The notes under the pieces were generated by a model. It searched no databases and had not been told where the DNA came from. It saw nothing but the letters and a program-made list of their open reading frames with translations. This document shows positions 50,748-59,018 of a stretch of DNA of 64,000 nt, piece by piece; positions within the stretch are counted from its first letter, which is position 1, and each line of letters begins with the position of its first letter. Position numbers and translations under genes: made by a program. The stretch comes from Mucisphaera sp965279675. Its GTDB lineage: Bacteria; Planctomycetota; Phycisphaerae; Phycisphaerales; Phycisphaeraceae. The stretch is taken from assembly GCF_965279675.1 (NCBI RefSeq), contig NZ_CBDIIJ010000002.1:1550001-1614000 (forward strand). The letters are read 5' to 3'.

Positions 50748-52325
50748 TCAAGGCGTCCGTGGCCGATCCCTTTCACGATCTACAATGCAGTAGAAACCAA
50801 ACCGCTCCGTCGCCGACACATTCCGAAGCTGGTGCACACGCTCAGGCGGGATATACGCCAGATCCTGAGGCCCCAACCCCGTCACCTCCCCACCAATCTC
50901 AACCTCACCCTCACCCTCCGCCGCGATGATCGCGTGCACATGCCGATGCCGCTCCAGACTCGTATACCCACCCGGCTCCAACTCAAAGTACCGCACATCA
51001 AACCCCATCGGCTCGCCCGCCTTGCCCATCAGCTCAAACCGCTTCACCCCCGCAAACGGAAGCGCATCATCCGCCTTATACGCCACCGCCCCGCGCCCCT
51101 CCCAACCCGCTGCCAGACGCTTGAGCACCGTCCGCGCCTCCGCCGCACCCGCAAGCTCACCCGCCAACTCACACGCACTCACCCGCTCCGCAACCTCACT
51201 GCGCCGATCACCAAACCGCTCCACCAACGCAGCCCGCAACTCCGCCGCACCCGCCTCGATCCCATCCGCATGACTCAGCATCGCCCCGCCCACCAGCCAG
51301 CACGTATCCGACCCATACAGATCCGCCTGCTCGTCCAGCCGCTCCACCGACATCCCGCCCGCAGGCGTCGGCCACGAACCCGCCACCTCACGCGATCCCG
51401 TGAGTTCACCCCGCAATGCATCCGCCAACCCCAGACACGTCGCCTGCGACAACGCAAACCGACCACCCGCATTAGGAAAGATCGAGGCATCCGCACCCAC
51501 CAAACGCGTCATCGTCCCCAGCAACACACCCGGATCAATCCCATGATCCGGACCCAGCAACGGACCACCCGCCAGCGTCGGATGCGCCATCAACAACAAC
51601 CCCGACGTCTTCCGCAGATGCCAGATCGCATCGAACCCCACCAACATAGGCGACACCAACACCCCACGAATCCCCGCACGACGAATCGCCGCCAGATACG
51701 GCGCCCACTCCGCCGGACCCACCGACAGATAAGGCAGATACCAGCACGCCCGACCCGTCCGCTCCGAGGCCTCAACGACCGCCCGCTGAATCACACCAAT
51801 CCGACGCGCAAACGACTCCGCATCCGCATCCACCAGGTTGTGATCGTCCTTGATCAGATCACACCCGCCCCGCGCCATCGCCGCCGCCACCGCCGCCAAG
51901 CCCTCATCATCCAAACCCCTCGGCTTGATCGCCGAACACAAAAGCGGCCGCTCCGGCACACCCAGCGCCTCCCGCAACCCTCGAATCCCAAACACCGGAC
52001 CACCAAACCGATCAATCAGCTCGTCAGGCAGCGACACATCCACCAACCGCACACCCGGAAGCATCGAACAATTACCACCCAACAGATTCAACACCTGCGA
52101 AGGCCGACCACTCGCCAGCCAATCCGCATAGCCCACCCGCGCGCGAAACACACCATCCACCTCTTCCACCCCGAGCACTTCGCCGATCGTCCCCTCAGGA
52201 ATCCCCGCCCCCTCCGCCACCGACCGGGGCACCTCCACCGACTGCTCCAGCGCCACCTTCTCCGCCAGCGCCTCCGCTTCCGACCGATCACCCGCCAACG
52301 CATACACCGCTTCAATCACTGACAT
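50748..52325 (-). CDS. RubisCO-like protein fused to a cupin
   Basis: 525 residues from ATG 52325; GTG 52319 has a better-spaced GGAG. Residues 1 to about 405 are a form IV RubisCO-like protein. Landmarks are CSAIKPRGL (Lys175 equivalent), GGCDLIKDDHNLVD (Lys201 and Asp203 equivalents, but the metal Glu204 is His; about 159-162), LLMAHPTLAGG (His294) and two Gly-rich loops (PAGGMSVERL, WLVGGAMLSH). No loop-6 Lys (GKLEGE) is present, so it cannot be a carboxylase. Residues about 430-525 are a cupin with metal ligands in RHRHVHAIIAAEGEGE and PPERVHQL. In Rhodospirillum rubrum separate RLP and cupin proteins turn methylthioribulose 1-phosphate into DXP plus methanethiol. An apionate-type RLP is an alternative. 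It follows rnd after 32 bases. Confidence 0.85.
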   Translation of the reverse strand: MSVIEAVYALAGDRSEAEALAEKVALEQSVEVPRSVAEGAGIPEGTIGEVLGVEEVDGVFRARVGYADWLASGRPSQVLNLLGGNCSMLPGVRLVDVSLPDELIDRFGGPVFGIRGLREALGVPERPLLCSAIKPRGLDDEGLAAVAAAMARGGCDLIKDDHNLVDADAESFARRIGVIQRAVVEASERTGRACWYLPYLSVGPAEWAPYLAAIRRAGIRGVLVSPMLVGFDAIWHLRKTSGLLLMAHPTLAGGPLLGPDHGIDPGVLLGTMTRLVGADASIFPNAGGRFALSQATCLGLADALRGELTGSREVAGSWPTPAGGMSVERLDEQADLYGSDTCWLVGGAMLSHADGIEAGAAELRAALVERFGDRRSEVAERVSACELAGELAGAAEARTVLKRLAAGWEGRGAVAYKADDALPFAGVKRFELMGKAGEPMGFDVRYFELEPGGYTSLERHRHVHAIIAAEGEGEVEIGGEVTGLGPQDLAYIPPERVHQLRNVSATERFGFYCIVDRERDRPRTP

Positions 52326-52357
52326 GGCTCCATCACAGGCTCCGAACAATCCGCGTC

Positions 52358-53569
52358 CTACCGTTCGCGATCCGCCGGCCAACAACCGGCCAGCATCTCA
52401 CCCCGCCAGCCACTCGGCTCCACCGCCCGACGCTCTTTCCGATCAGCCACAGGCAGCAGCAACGTCGACAACTCCCGCTTGCTGATCACCAGCGCCGGAT
52501 CAATCGAGACCTCCTCGCACAACGCCTCCAGCTTCGACCACACCCCATCCACCCGACGCTTGTGACGATCCGGATTCACCTTCGGACGCCCCGGCCGATG
52601 CGTGATCTTCGCCGCCATCCCCTCCTTCAGCGCCTCCAGAATCGCCTCGCCGTGATCCCGCGCCACCGGCCGCGGCATCCCCTTGATCCGACCAAGCGCT
52701 TCCACCGTACCGGGCTGCTCATCCGCAATCCGAACCAGCACGTCATCCGCCATCAGGCTCCGAGGCGGCAAGTCCGTCTGCTCCGCCAGCGAAAACCGAC
52801 GCACCAACAGCGCCTCCAGCACCGTCCGACCCCGACGATTTAGCTTGCCCGCACCCGCCCCACGCAAACGACCCGACAAAGGATCCAGCCGATACTTCGC
52901 CGGATCCTCAAGATCCTTCATCTCCGCCGCCACCTTCTCCGTGTGCCCCAGCGACGCGATCCGCTCCCGTAGCCGCTCGTAAACCATGGGCAGATACCGC
53001 ACATCGTTCGCCGCATAGCTCTGCTGCGCCGCCGTCAGCGGCCGCCGGTCCCACTGACTGAACTTCACGCTCTTACCCACATCCGCACCACCCACCGCCA
53101 GCACCAGCTTGCCTAGCGACAGCGGATACCCATGACCACAAAAACCCGCCGCGATCTGCACGTCATAAACCGACAACGCCGGACGACCCAAGAGACGCAA
53201 CACCGGCTCCAGATCCTGCCGACCCGCATGCACGATCTTCACCACGCCCGCATCCGCCAGTAGCTCCCAGAAAGGCGTCAGATCGATCTCCGCCAACCCG
53301 TCAATCAGATAAATCCGATCCGCCGTCCCCAGCTGAATCACACAGATCCGCGGATAAAACGTCGTCTCCCCGATGAACTCGGTGTCATACCCCACCACGC
53401 CGGCCTCGCGGACATGCGCCAGCGCCGCCGCCAGCCCCTCCTCCGTAGCCACCAGCTCCGGCTCACCCTGCGGAACCAGATCATGCTCCAGCACCGGCGT
53501 CGGCTCGTGAGCCTCCTCGTGGGCCGCCGCGTCTTCCACTTCCCGATGACGACTCCGATACACACGCAT
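52358..53569 (-). CDS. rnd: Ribonuclease D
   Basis: 403 residues from ATG 53569 (a GTG 9 codons upstream is possible). The 3'-5' exonuclease has DEDDy motifs: Exo I VGYDTEFIGE (Asp62, Glu64), Exo II VVKIVHAGRQDLEPVL and Exo III QSYAANDVRYLPMVY. It is followed by an HRDC-like helical region (LMADDVLVRIADEQPGTVEA, RIKGMPRPVARDHGEAI). RNase D trims tRNA and other small RNA 3' ends in the cytoplasm. A 40-residue charged N-terminal extension is unusual. The RubisCO-like/cupin gene follows 32 bases downstream on the same strand. Confidence 0.93.
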   Translation of the reverse strand: MRVYRSRHREVEDAAAHEEAHEPTPVLEHDLVPQGEPELVATEEGLAAALAHVREAGVVGYDTEFIGETTFYPRICVIQLGTADRIYLIDGLAEIDLTPFWELLADAGVVKIVHAGRQDLEPVLRLLGRPALSVYDVQIAAGFCGHGYPLSLGKLVLAVGGADVGKSVKFSQWDRRPLTAAQQSYAANDVRYLPMVYERLRERIASLGHTEKVAAEMKDLEDPAKYRLDPLSGRLRGAGAGKLNRRGRTVLEALLVRRFSLAEQTDLPPRSLMADDVLVRIADEQPGTVEALGRIKGMPRPVARDHGEAILEALKEGMAAKITHRPGRPKVNPDRHKRRVDGVWSKLEALCEEVSIDPALVISKRELSTLLLPVADRKERRAVEPSGWRGEMLAGCWPADRER

Positions 53570-53622
53570 GGCCACAAGAGTACCCTCTGCGCACACAAAC
53601 GGCCGACTCGGCCATCCCTTCC

Positions 53623-54354
53623 TTAAGCCGTCTTGCGCTTGTCCACCGGATACACCAGCGTCGCCAGCGTCTCGCAGAGCCGATCCCCCAGATGACGGTA
53701 CAGATCGTAGTGAGCCGACGCCTCCGACCGAATCCGATCCGGATCCCCCCCATTTTCACGCACCCACCCTTCAAAATGCCCTAGAAAAACGTCAATTTGC
53801 GATCGGTTCCACTCGAAATGGAACTGAAAACCGTACGTTGTCATCCCAACCTTGAACGCCTGCGCTTTGCACAAACCCGACGAAACCAGCGGTATCGGGG
53901 TCCCACCGGCCGGACACCGCGTAATCTGATCCCCATGAGCATGAAACTGCGTCGTCTTCCAAGGGATTCCCGAGAAAATCGGGTCCACCGTCCCGAAGAA
54001 CGACAGCTCCGTTTTCCCCCAGCCGATCTCCGCCTGGTCCATAGGAGCGACCTCACCCCCCAAAGCCGCGGCGATGAGCTGGGCGCCAAGGCAGATGCCT
54101 GTGACCGGCAGACCGGCCTCGTGCGCACGCTTCAGGAAGGCCATCTCTGGTTCGATCCAGGCGTGGTCGGCCTTGTCGGCGACGCCCATCGGCCCGCCCA
54201 TCGAGACGACGCCGTCGACATCGTCGAGGTCTTCGGGGATCGGCTGGCCGGCGTGCAGCTGGACAACCCGCAGCCGGTGGCCGTGGTCGCGCAGGATTTC
54301 GCCGAGTCGGCAGGCTGTTTCCAACTCGTGATGCTCAAAAACCACAATCGCCAT
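53623..54354 (-). CDS. Class I glutamine amidotransferase, GuaA-N-like
   Basis: 243 residues, a stand-alone amidotransferase domain. The nucleophile is Cys88 in VTGICLGAQLIAAALGGEV, and the His179/Glu181 pair is in GFQFHFEWNRSQ, so the triad is complete. VSMGGPMGVADKADHAWIEP is the oxyanion-side loop. Stand-alone proteins of this type (GMP synthase-like) include gamma-glutamyl peptide or glutathione-type hydrolases; the natural acceptor is unknown. GGAG lies 8 bases before the ATG at 54354. The strand composition changes sharply near position 54060, inside this gene, yet the reading frame continues normally. Confidence 0.9.
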   Translation of the reverse strand: MAIVVFEHHELETACRLGEILRDHGHRLRVVQLHAGQPIPEDLDDVDGVVSMGGPMGVADKADHAWIEPEMAFLKRAHEAGLPVTGICLGAQLIAAALGGEVAPMDQAEIGWGKTELSFFGTVDPIFSGIPWKTTQFHAHGDQITRCPAGGTPIPLVSSGLCKAQAFKVGMTTYGFQFHFEWNRSQIDVFLGHFEGWVRENGGDPDRIRSEASAHYDLYRHLGDRLCETLATLVYPVDKRKTA

Positions 54355-54486
54355 GCTTCGTCTCCGGGGCGGAATCAGCCCGCCAGACCTGATTCTAAGC
54401 CATCCCGGAGGATCGGGTGCCTGCCTTGAACCGGTGAGCGGGATTCAGATTGCGGTTTTTGCCGGGTGACGCCCGATAATCGACCT

Positions 54487-55140
54487 ATGTCGCGACCACA
54501 CGCCGTTGTCCTCGCCGCGGGGGGCATTGCCTCGCTCGTCGCCGCTACGCTGGCTCAGAAGAACGCCGAGCCGGCGTCGCTCCGGCTGACGCTGCTGTAT
54601 GCCGGCGACGGCTCAGAGACCGACGGCCTTCGGTTCCGGCACGTCAAGGCGCAGGCCGAAACCCTGACCGCGGCTCGGGTCCAGCGGATCGAGATGGCTC
54701 ACCTGCTGTCGCGCACGGCTGGTCTGAACCCCGGGCACCGACCGACCGGGACGCTGGTCGCCCCGCAGCTGCTGCTGGCGGCTATGAGCCACGCCATGGA
54801 CTACGAGGCGTCCCGGGTCATCTGGCCGATCGGCAACGCGCTATCAACCGAAGCGACCACCCGGCTGGCGAACACGGTGCTGCTGGTCGATGGTCTGGCT
54901 CGGGCCGAGAGAAAGACCCCACCAACGATCGAGACCCCGCTGAGCGAACTCGAGCCGGCTCAGATCATCCGGCTCGGCGAGGAGCTGCGGGTCGACTGGT
55001 CGCTGGCATGGTCCTGCCTTCGCAAGGGCCGGGTACCCTGCGGTAACTGCGACGGCTGCCGTGAGCGGGCCTCGGCCTTCCAGGCGGCGGGTCTGCGTGA
55101 CCCGCTCGAAGCCGCCGATCGGGTGCTCGCGCGCACCTGA
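54487..55140 (+). CDS. QueC-like protein with degenerate PP-loop
   Basis: 217 residues from ATG 54487, about the size of QueC. The C-terminal zinc site is complete: WSCLRKGRVPCGNCDGC with four Cys, then ERASAFQAAGLRDPLEAAD, the standard QueC ending. But the N-terminal ATP loop, SGGxDS in QueC, reads AAGGIASL, so the loop Asp is lost along with the first Ser. QueC uses ATP twice to make preQ0 from carboxydeazaguanine. Other pathway genes (queD, queE, queF) are absent nearby. I infer a divergent or catalytically changed QueC homologue. Confidence 0.75.
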   Translation: MSRPHAVVLAAGGIASLVAATLAQKNAEPASLRLTLLYAGDGSETDGLRFRHVKAQAETLTAARVQRIEMAHLLSRTAGLNPGHRPTGTLVAPQLLLAAMSHAMDYEASRVIWPIGNALSTEATTRLANTVLLVDGLARAERKTPPTIETPLSELEPAQIIRLGEELRVDWSLAWSCLRKGRVPCGNCDGCRERASAFQAAGLRDPLEAADRVLART

Positions 55141-55177
55141 GGCCGCTGTGTATCAAAGCTATGAGACGGGGCGATCT

Positions 55178-55891
55178 TCAGAACGAGACGCGATCGCGTT
55201 CGAGCAGTTCGTCGACGCGCTGATCGATGATCTCGGTCTGGTCCTGAGCGCGCTCGTCGATCTCGACCCGGAGCGCGTCCAGCTCCTCGTTGAGCCGCTG
55301 GATCTCGGCCTCGAGCGCGGCGAGTTCGCGTTCGCGGATCAGCTGACGGACCTCGAAGTGTTCGATCACATGGTCGCGAAGGTCGGCTTCGAGCCCGTCG
55401 ATGACGTCCTGACCCTGCTCGGTCTGTTCGGCCTGGCGGATCCGGAAGGCGATCCGGCGGGTGGTGACGTTGAGCCGGTGATCGCGGATGCGGAGGGAGA
55501 ACATCTCGGGGTCCTGCTCGCGGAGTTCGAGCATCGGCCGGAGTCTCGGGAAGCGTTCGCTCATGAGGCGCATGGCACGCATGGGGTCGCGTTCGGCGAA
55601 GAGTTCGAGGCGGGGGACAAGCTCGGGATCGATCTCGCGGACCATATCGATGGCGGCGTCGAGATTCTCCCGGGCTTCTTCTTCGGACATCCCGCCTCGG
55701 TCGCCGAAGCGTCCGAACCGGGGTCGCTCTTCGCGTTCGCCGGCCATTCCGCGGCCCTGGCCGTCGCGGTGCTCGCGGGGTGGCGGGCCTTCGCCGGGCT
55801 GGGCCAGCGCCGGTGTCGCGGGGAGGGCGATGAGGCTCAGGCAGAGGGTGGCGAGTCCGAGCCGTCGGGTGAGGTGGGAGGTGCTGTTCAT
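55178..55891 (-). CDS. Exported coiled-coil protein of unknown function
   Basis: 237 residues with a clear signal peptide (LATLCLSLIALPATPALA) and then a Gly/Arg/Glu-rich segment. The rest is strongly helical and charged, with ELAALEAEIQRLNEELDALR a likely coiled coil near residues 190-220. The organisation loosely resembles Spy/CpxP-type periplasmic stress proteins (methionine and arginine-rich helices), but no family motif (LTxxQ) is visible. It lies 37 bases downstream of the anti-sigma-like gene and is probably the third gene of the same operon. Confidence 0.75.
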   Translation of the reverse strand: MNSTSHLTRRLGLATLCLSLIALPATPALAQPGEGPPPREHRDGQGRGMAGEREERPRFGRFGDRGGMSEEEARENLDAAIDMVREIDPELVPRLELFAERDPMRAMRLMSERFPRLRPMLELREQDPEMFSLRIRDHRLNVTTRRIAFRIRQAEQTEQGQDVIDGLEADLRDHVIEHFEVRQLIRERELAALEAEIQRLNEELDALRVEIDERAQDQTEIIDQRVDELLERDRVSF

Positions 55892-55928
55892 GGCTGGATC
55901 CTATCGGGCCGCGGGGCCCGCGCTGGTT

Positions 55929-56462
55929 TTAGAACCAATGCTCGGTGGCTTCGTAGAGTTCTTCCCACTCGGCCTGAAGCAGGGCCGATGCGGTGTCCTG
56001 TCCGGCGATGACGCCGTCACGCTGGGAACGCGCCGCGGAGATATCGGCGCGGAGGCTGTCGAAGCGGTCGTCGAGGCCGTCGTCGAAATCGCTGACAAGG
56101 CTGACGTCGGCGAGTGCCATGGCGAGAGCTTCGGCCTCTTCATCGAGGGATCGCTCGGCGATCTGTTGCTCGGGGTTGGTGGCGGGGCTCTGGGTCTGGC
56201 TGAGGACGGCCCAGCCGACGCCGGCGACGAGGGCGAGCAGGGCGGCGATCCGTACGCCACGCCAGACCCAGCGGCCGGGTGTGACTTTGGCGAGCACGGC
56301 AGGGGGCTGCTCGATCATCGGCGTGGTCTGCGCGAGGATCTTCTGTTCGAGGCCCGCGGGTGCTTCGCCGGGGCTGAGCACTTCATCGAGCAAGCCGTCG
56401 ATCAGCGGGTCGCTGGGTGCGGTGTGCTGGCTGGCGGGTTGGTCGGGGGGTCGGGGGGTCAT
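55929..56462 (-). CDS. Anti-sigma-factor-like single-pass membrane protein
   Basis: 177 residues. A soluble N-terminal region of about 70 residues precedes one membrane helix (GVRIAALLALVAGVGWAVL) and an acidic extracytoplasmic domain. Its ATG overlaps the stop of the ECF sigma gene by four bases (56459-56462), the typical arrangement of a membrane anti-sigma factor. The zinc anti-sigma motif HxxxCxxC is missing, so if it is an anti-sigma factor it belongs to a non-ZAS type. Assignment is by topology and position. Confidence 0.65.
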   Translation of the reverse strand: MTPRPPDQPASQHTAPSDPLIDGLLDEVLSPGEAPAGLEQKILAQTTPMIEQPPAVLAKVTPGRWVWRGVRIAALLALVAGVGWAVLSQTQSPATNPEQQIAERSLDEEAEALAMALADVSLVSDFDDGLDDRFDSLRADISAARSQRDGVIAGQDTASALLQAEWEELYEATEHWF

Positions 56463-57103
56463 GCTGCGTCCACTTCATCGTTGGGGTCGGTCATCATCTT
56501 GCGGAGTTTGCCGATGGCTCGGTGGGCTCTGGCGAGCACGGTGCCGAGGGGCTGTTCGAGGGTCTCGGCGATCTGGGCGAAGCTCAGGCCGGCGGTGTGC
56601 CGGAGGTGCAGGACCTCGCGGTCGGGCTCGCTGAGCTGGGTGAGGGCCTGTCTGAGTCCGGCGACCTGTTCTTCGTGGGTCATCTGTTCGAGGGGGTCGG
56701 CGACGGATCGATCGGCGAGCGAGCTCATGGTGTCGGTGGTGTTCTCGGCGGTGTCCTGGGGCCCGCCCCGGCCGACGGCCTGTCGTTTGCGGCGGCGCAT
56801 CTCGTCGCGGAGGCCGTTCATGGCGATGCGGAACAGCCAGGGCTCGAAGCGGCCTTGTTCCTGGTAGCGGTTGTCGGTCTGTAGGGCCTTGACCATCTTG
56901 GCGAACGCTTCCTGGGTGAGTTCCTCTGCGAGTTCGGGGTTGGCACACTGCCTGAGCAGGAGGCCGTAGACCCGGCGGGTGTAGGTTTCGACGAGGGCCC
57001 GCCAGGCCTGCGCATCACCCTCGGCCGCTCGGTGGAGCAGGCCATCGACGGGCCTGCCGTTGAGGTTGGCGGCCGCTTGGAGGGGTTGCGCGTCGATTCT
57101 CAT
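56459..57103 (-). CDS. ECF-type RNA polymerase sigma factor
   Basis: 214 residues with sigma-70 region 2 (YTRRVYGLLLRQCANPELAE, ELTQEAFAKMVKAL, FEPWLFRIAMNGLRDEMRR) and region 4 (LSEPDREVLHLRHTAGLSFA, TVLARAHRAIGKLRKMM). It lacks regions 1 and 3 and so is an ECF sigma. The linker (about 115-150) is longer than usual. It is translationally coupled to the membrane protein downstream, its presumed regulator. Target promoters are unknown. Confidence 0.94.
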   Translation of the reverse strand: MRIDAQPLQAAANLNGRPVDGLLHRAAEGDAQAWRALVETYTRRVYGLLLRQCANPELAEELTQEAFAKMVKALQTDNRYQEQGRFEPWLFRIAMNGLRDEMRRRKRQAVGRGGPQDTAENTTDTMSSLADRSVADPLEQMTHEEQVAGLRQALTQLSEPDREVLHLRHTAGLSFAQIAETLEQPLGTVLARAHRAIGKLRKMMTDPNDEVDAA

Positions 57104-57223
57104 AAGTAACCCTGACCGCTCAACGCTCCAGAAGCGGTCTTATTGCCGGGCGTGGGGACCATTCGGGCAGGAATCCTGAGGGTGATGTTTGCCCAGTCGA
57201 TAGGAAACCCCCATTCTAACCCC

Positions 57224-58138
57224 ATGCCCGAGACACCCCAGGACCCGAGTCAGATCCTTGCCCATCACCTGGGCGACTTCGATGCCCGCGATGCCGACGC
57301 CGTGATCGCGGCGTTTCAGGAAGCGGCTGAGGCGCTGCTGTCGAACCCGGCGCGGCGGGGGAGTTGCGTGACACTTCCCAGACAGGGCCGGCTGGTGATG
57401 ACGGGTGATCTGCACGATCACGGCCTGAACCTGGCGCGGATCCTGAGGTATGCGTCGCTAGACGAGCGTGCGGAGGATCACCTGATTCTGCACGAGGTGA
57501 TTCACAGCCCGAATCTGGTGAACCAGCGCGACCTGTCGATCCGGATGCTGGCGCAGGTGGCGCGGCTGGTGGTGCGGTATCCCGGGCGGGTGCACGTGCT
57601 GCAATCGAATCACGAGCTGGCTCAGTATCTGGGCGATGGGGTGACCAAGTCTGGCGTGAATCTGACGGAGGCTTTCGAGCTGGGTGCGGAGATGATCTAC
57701 CCGGGACGGGCGGAGGCGGTGCTCGACGCCGCGAAGGTCTATATCCGCTCGCTTCTGCTGGCGGTGAAGGCGCCGAACGGTCTGCTCGCTGCGCACAGCC
57801 TGCCGGCACCGCGGAAGCTCAAGGACTTCGACCCGACGATTCTCGATCGGCTGCCCGAGGAGGATGAGTTGTCATCGGGCGGTCATGCGCACCTGATGGT
57901 GTGGGGCAGACGTCACGATGATGCACTGGCCGATGCGCTCGCGGAGGCGTGGGGGGTAACGACGTTTCTGCTGGGTCATCAGAAAGCGGAGATGGGCTAC
58001 TTCACCGAGGGCAAGCGGATTCTGGTGCTGGCATCGGACCATACACATGGGTATTGCCTGCCGGTGGACCTGGAGCAACCCGCCTCTCTTGATACGTACA
58101 CCATGAACCTGCACCCGTTGAACGCGGTGTTGCTGTAG
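57224..58138 (+). CDS. Metallophosphoesterase
   Basis: 304 residues from ATG 57224. The calcineurin-like metal-binding pattern is RLVMTGDLHDHGLNL (GDxHD), VLQSNHELAQYL (the GNHE equivalent, with Ser for Gly), and later SGGHAHLMVWG and FLLGHQKAEMG for the histidine ligands. The segment SLDERAEDHLILHEVIHSP between the first motifs replaces the more usual GDxxDRG. It is a cytoplasmic phosphatase of the PPP-like superfamily, but the substrate is unknown. Divergent from the ECF sigma gene over a 120-base gap. Confidence 0.85.
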   Translation: MPETPQDPSQILAHHLGDFDARDADAVIAAFQEAAEALLSNPARRGSCVTLPRQGRLVMTGDLHDHGLNLARILRYASLDERAEDHLILHEVIHSPNLVNQRDLSIRMLAQVARLVVRYPGRVHVLQSNHELAQYLGDGVTKSGVNLTEAFELGAEMIYPGRAEAVLDAAKVYIRSLLLAVKAPNGLLAAHSLPAPRKLKDFDPTILDRLPEEDELSSGGHAHLMVWGRRHDDALADALAEAWGVTTFLLGHQKAEMGYFTEGKRILVLASDHTHGYCLPVDLEQPASLDTYTMNLHPLNAVLL

Positions 58139-58216
58139 CGGTTTGGTCTGTGTTTTTCGTGGTGAGGGCCTACAATCGCGTCGAGGGAATCTTGAGTCTC
58201 AACCAGGAGTGACACC

Positions 58217-58978
58217 ATGGATCGACGGGAAATGCTTGGCACGATGACGCTGGCGGCGGGTGCGGCGATGGCCGGCGCGGCGGGTGTGGCAAAGGGCGCG
58301 CATCACGAGGGAGGGCACGATCACGCGCTGCCCGGCTACGACCCGAACGCGGGTGAGTTTGTGCTGCCGGCGCTGCCTTATGCCTACGACGCGCTGGATG
58401 TGGCGATCGACGAGCAGACGATGCGGCTGCACCACGATCTGCACCATGCCGGGTATGTCCGGGGTTTGAATGGTGCGCTGGCGGCGCTGGCCAAGGCGCG
58501 TGATGAAGGCGATTACGCGATGGTGCAGCACTGGTCGCGGAAGGTTTCGTTTAACGGCGGCGGTCATACGCTGCACACGATTTTCTGGTCGAACATGGCC
58601 CCGCCTCGTCAGGGTCAGCGGGCGGCGAATGCGGGCGGCGGTGGCGGCGAGCCGGTGGGGCCGCTGCGTGACAAGCTGGAAGCCGATTTCGGATCGTTCG
58701 CGAAGTTCAAGGCGCACTTTTCGGCGGCGGCGGCCTCGGTGGAGGGATCGGGCTGGGGGATCCTCGGTCACGATGCGGTGTCGAAGAAGCTGATGATCGT
58801 TCAGGGCGAGAATCAGCAGAAGCTGACGACCTGGGGCATCACGCCGATTCTGGTGCTGGATGTCTGGGAGCACGCGTACTACCTGCGTTATCAGAATCGT
58901 CGGCGTGACTACGTCAACAACTGGTGGAATGTGGTGAACTGGTCGGACGTGGCCAAGCGTCTGAGCTGGCACGGCTGA
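58217..58978 (+). CDS. Tat-exported Fe/Mn superoxide dismutase
   Basis: 253 residues. The N-terminus MDRREMLGTMTLAAGAAMAG has twin Arg followed by a hydrophobic stretch, a Tat-type signal, and then a His-rich linker (GAHHEGGHDHALPGYD). The mature part is complete Fe/Mn SOD: QTMRLHHDLHHAGYVRGLNG, HTLHTIFWSNM, GSGWGILG, and DVWEHAYYLRYQNRRRDYVN, giving the three His and one Asp ligands. The exported location suits defence against external superoxide. AGGAG lies about 7 bases before the ATG, and TACAAT at 58171-58176 may be the -10 box. Confidence 0.95.
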   Translation: MDRREMLGTMTLAAGAAMAGAAGVAKGAHHEGGHDHALPGYDPNAGEFVLPALPYAYDALDVAIDEQTMRLHHDLHHAGYVRGLNGALAALAKARDEGDYAMVQHWSRKVSFNGGGHTLHTIFWSNMAPPRQGQRAANAGGGGGEPVGPLRDKLEADFGSFAKFKAHFSAAAASVEGSGWGILGHDAVSKKLMIVQGENQQKLTTWGITPILVLDVWEHAYYLRYQNRRRDYVNNWWNVVNWSDVAKRLSWHG

Positions 58979-59018
58979 TTCGCGAACGGTTCGATGGGCC
59001 TTGTGGTTTGAGGCAGTG

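Noticed and set aside
50832..52322. 496-residue + strand frame opposite the RubisCO-like gene
   Set aside because: Low-complexity Arg/Thr/His-rich translation, antisense shadow of a gene with recognisable motifs.
50748..52325. Genuine RubisCO (carbon fixation)
   Set aside because: No loop-6 Lys, metal Glu replaced by His, no small subunit or phosphoribulokinase nearby, and a cupin attached.
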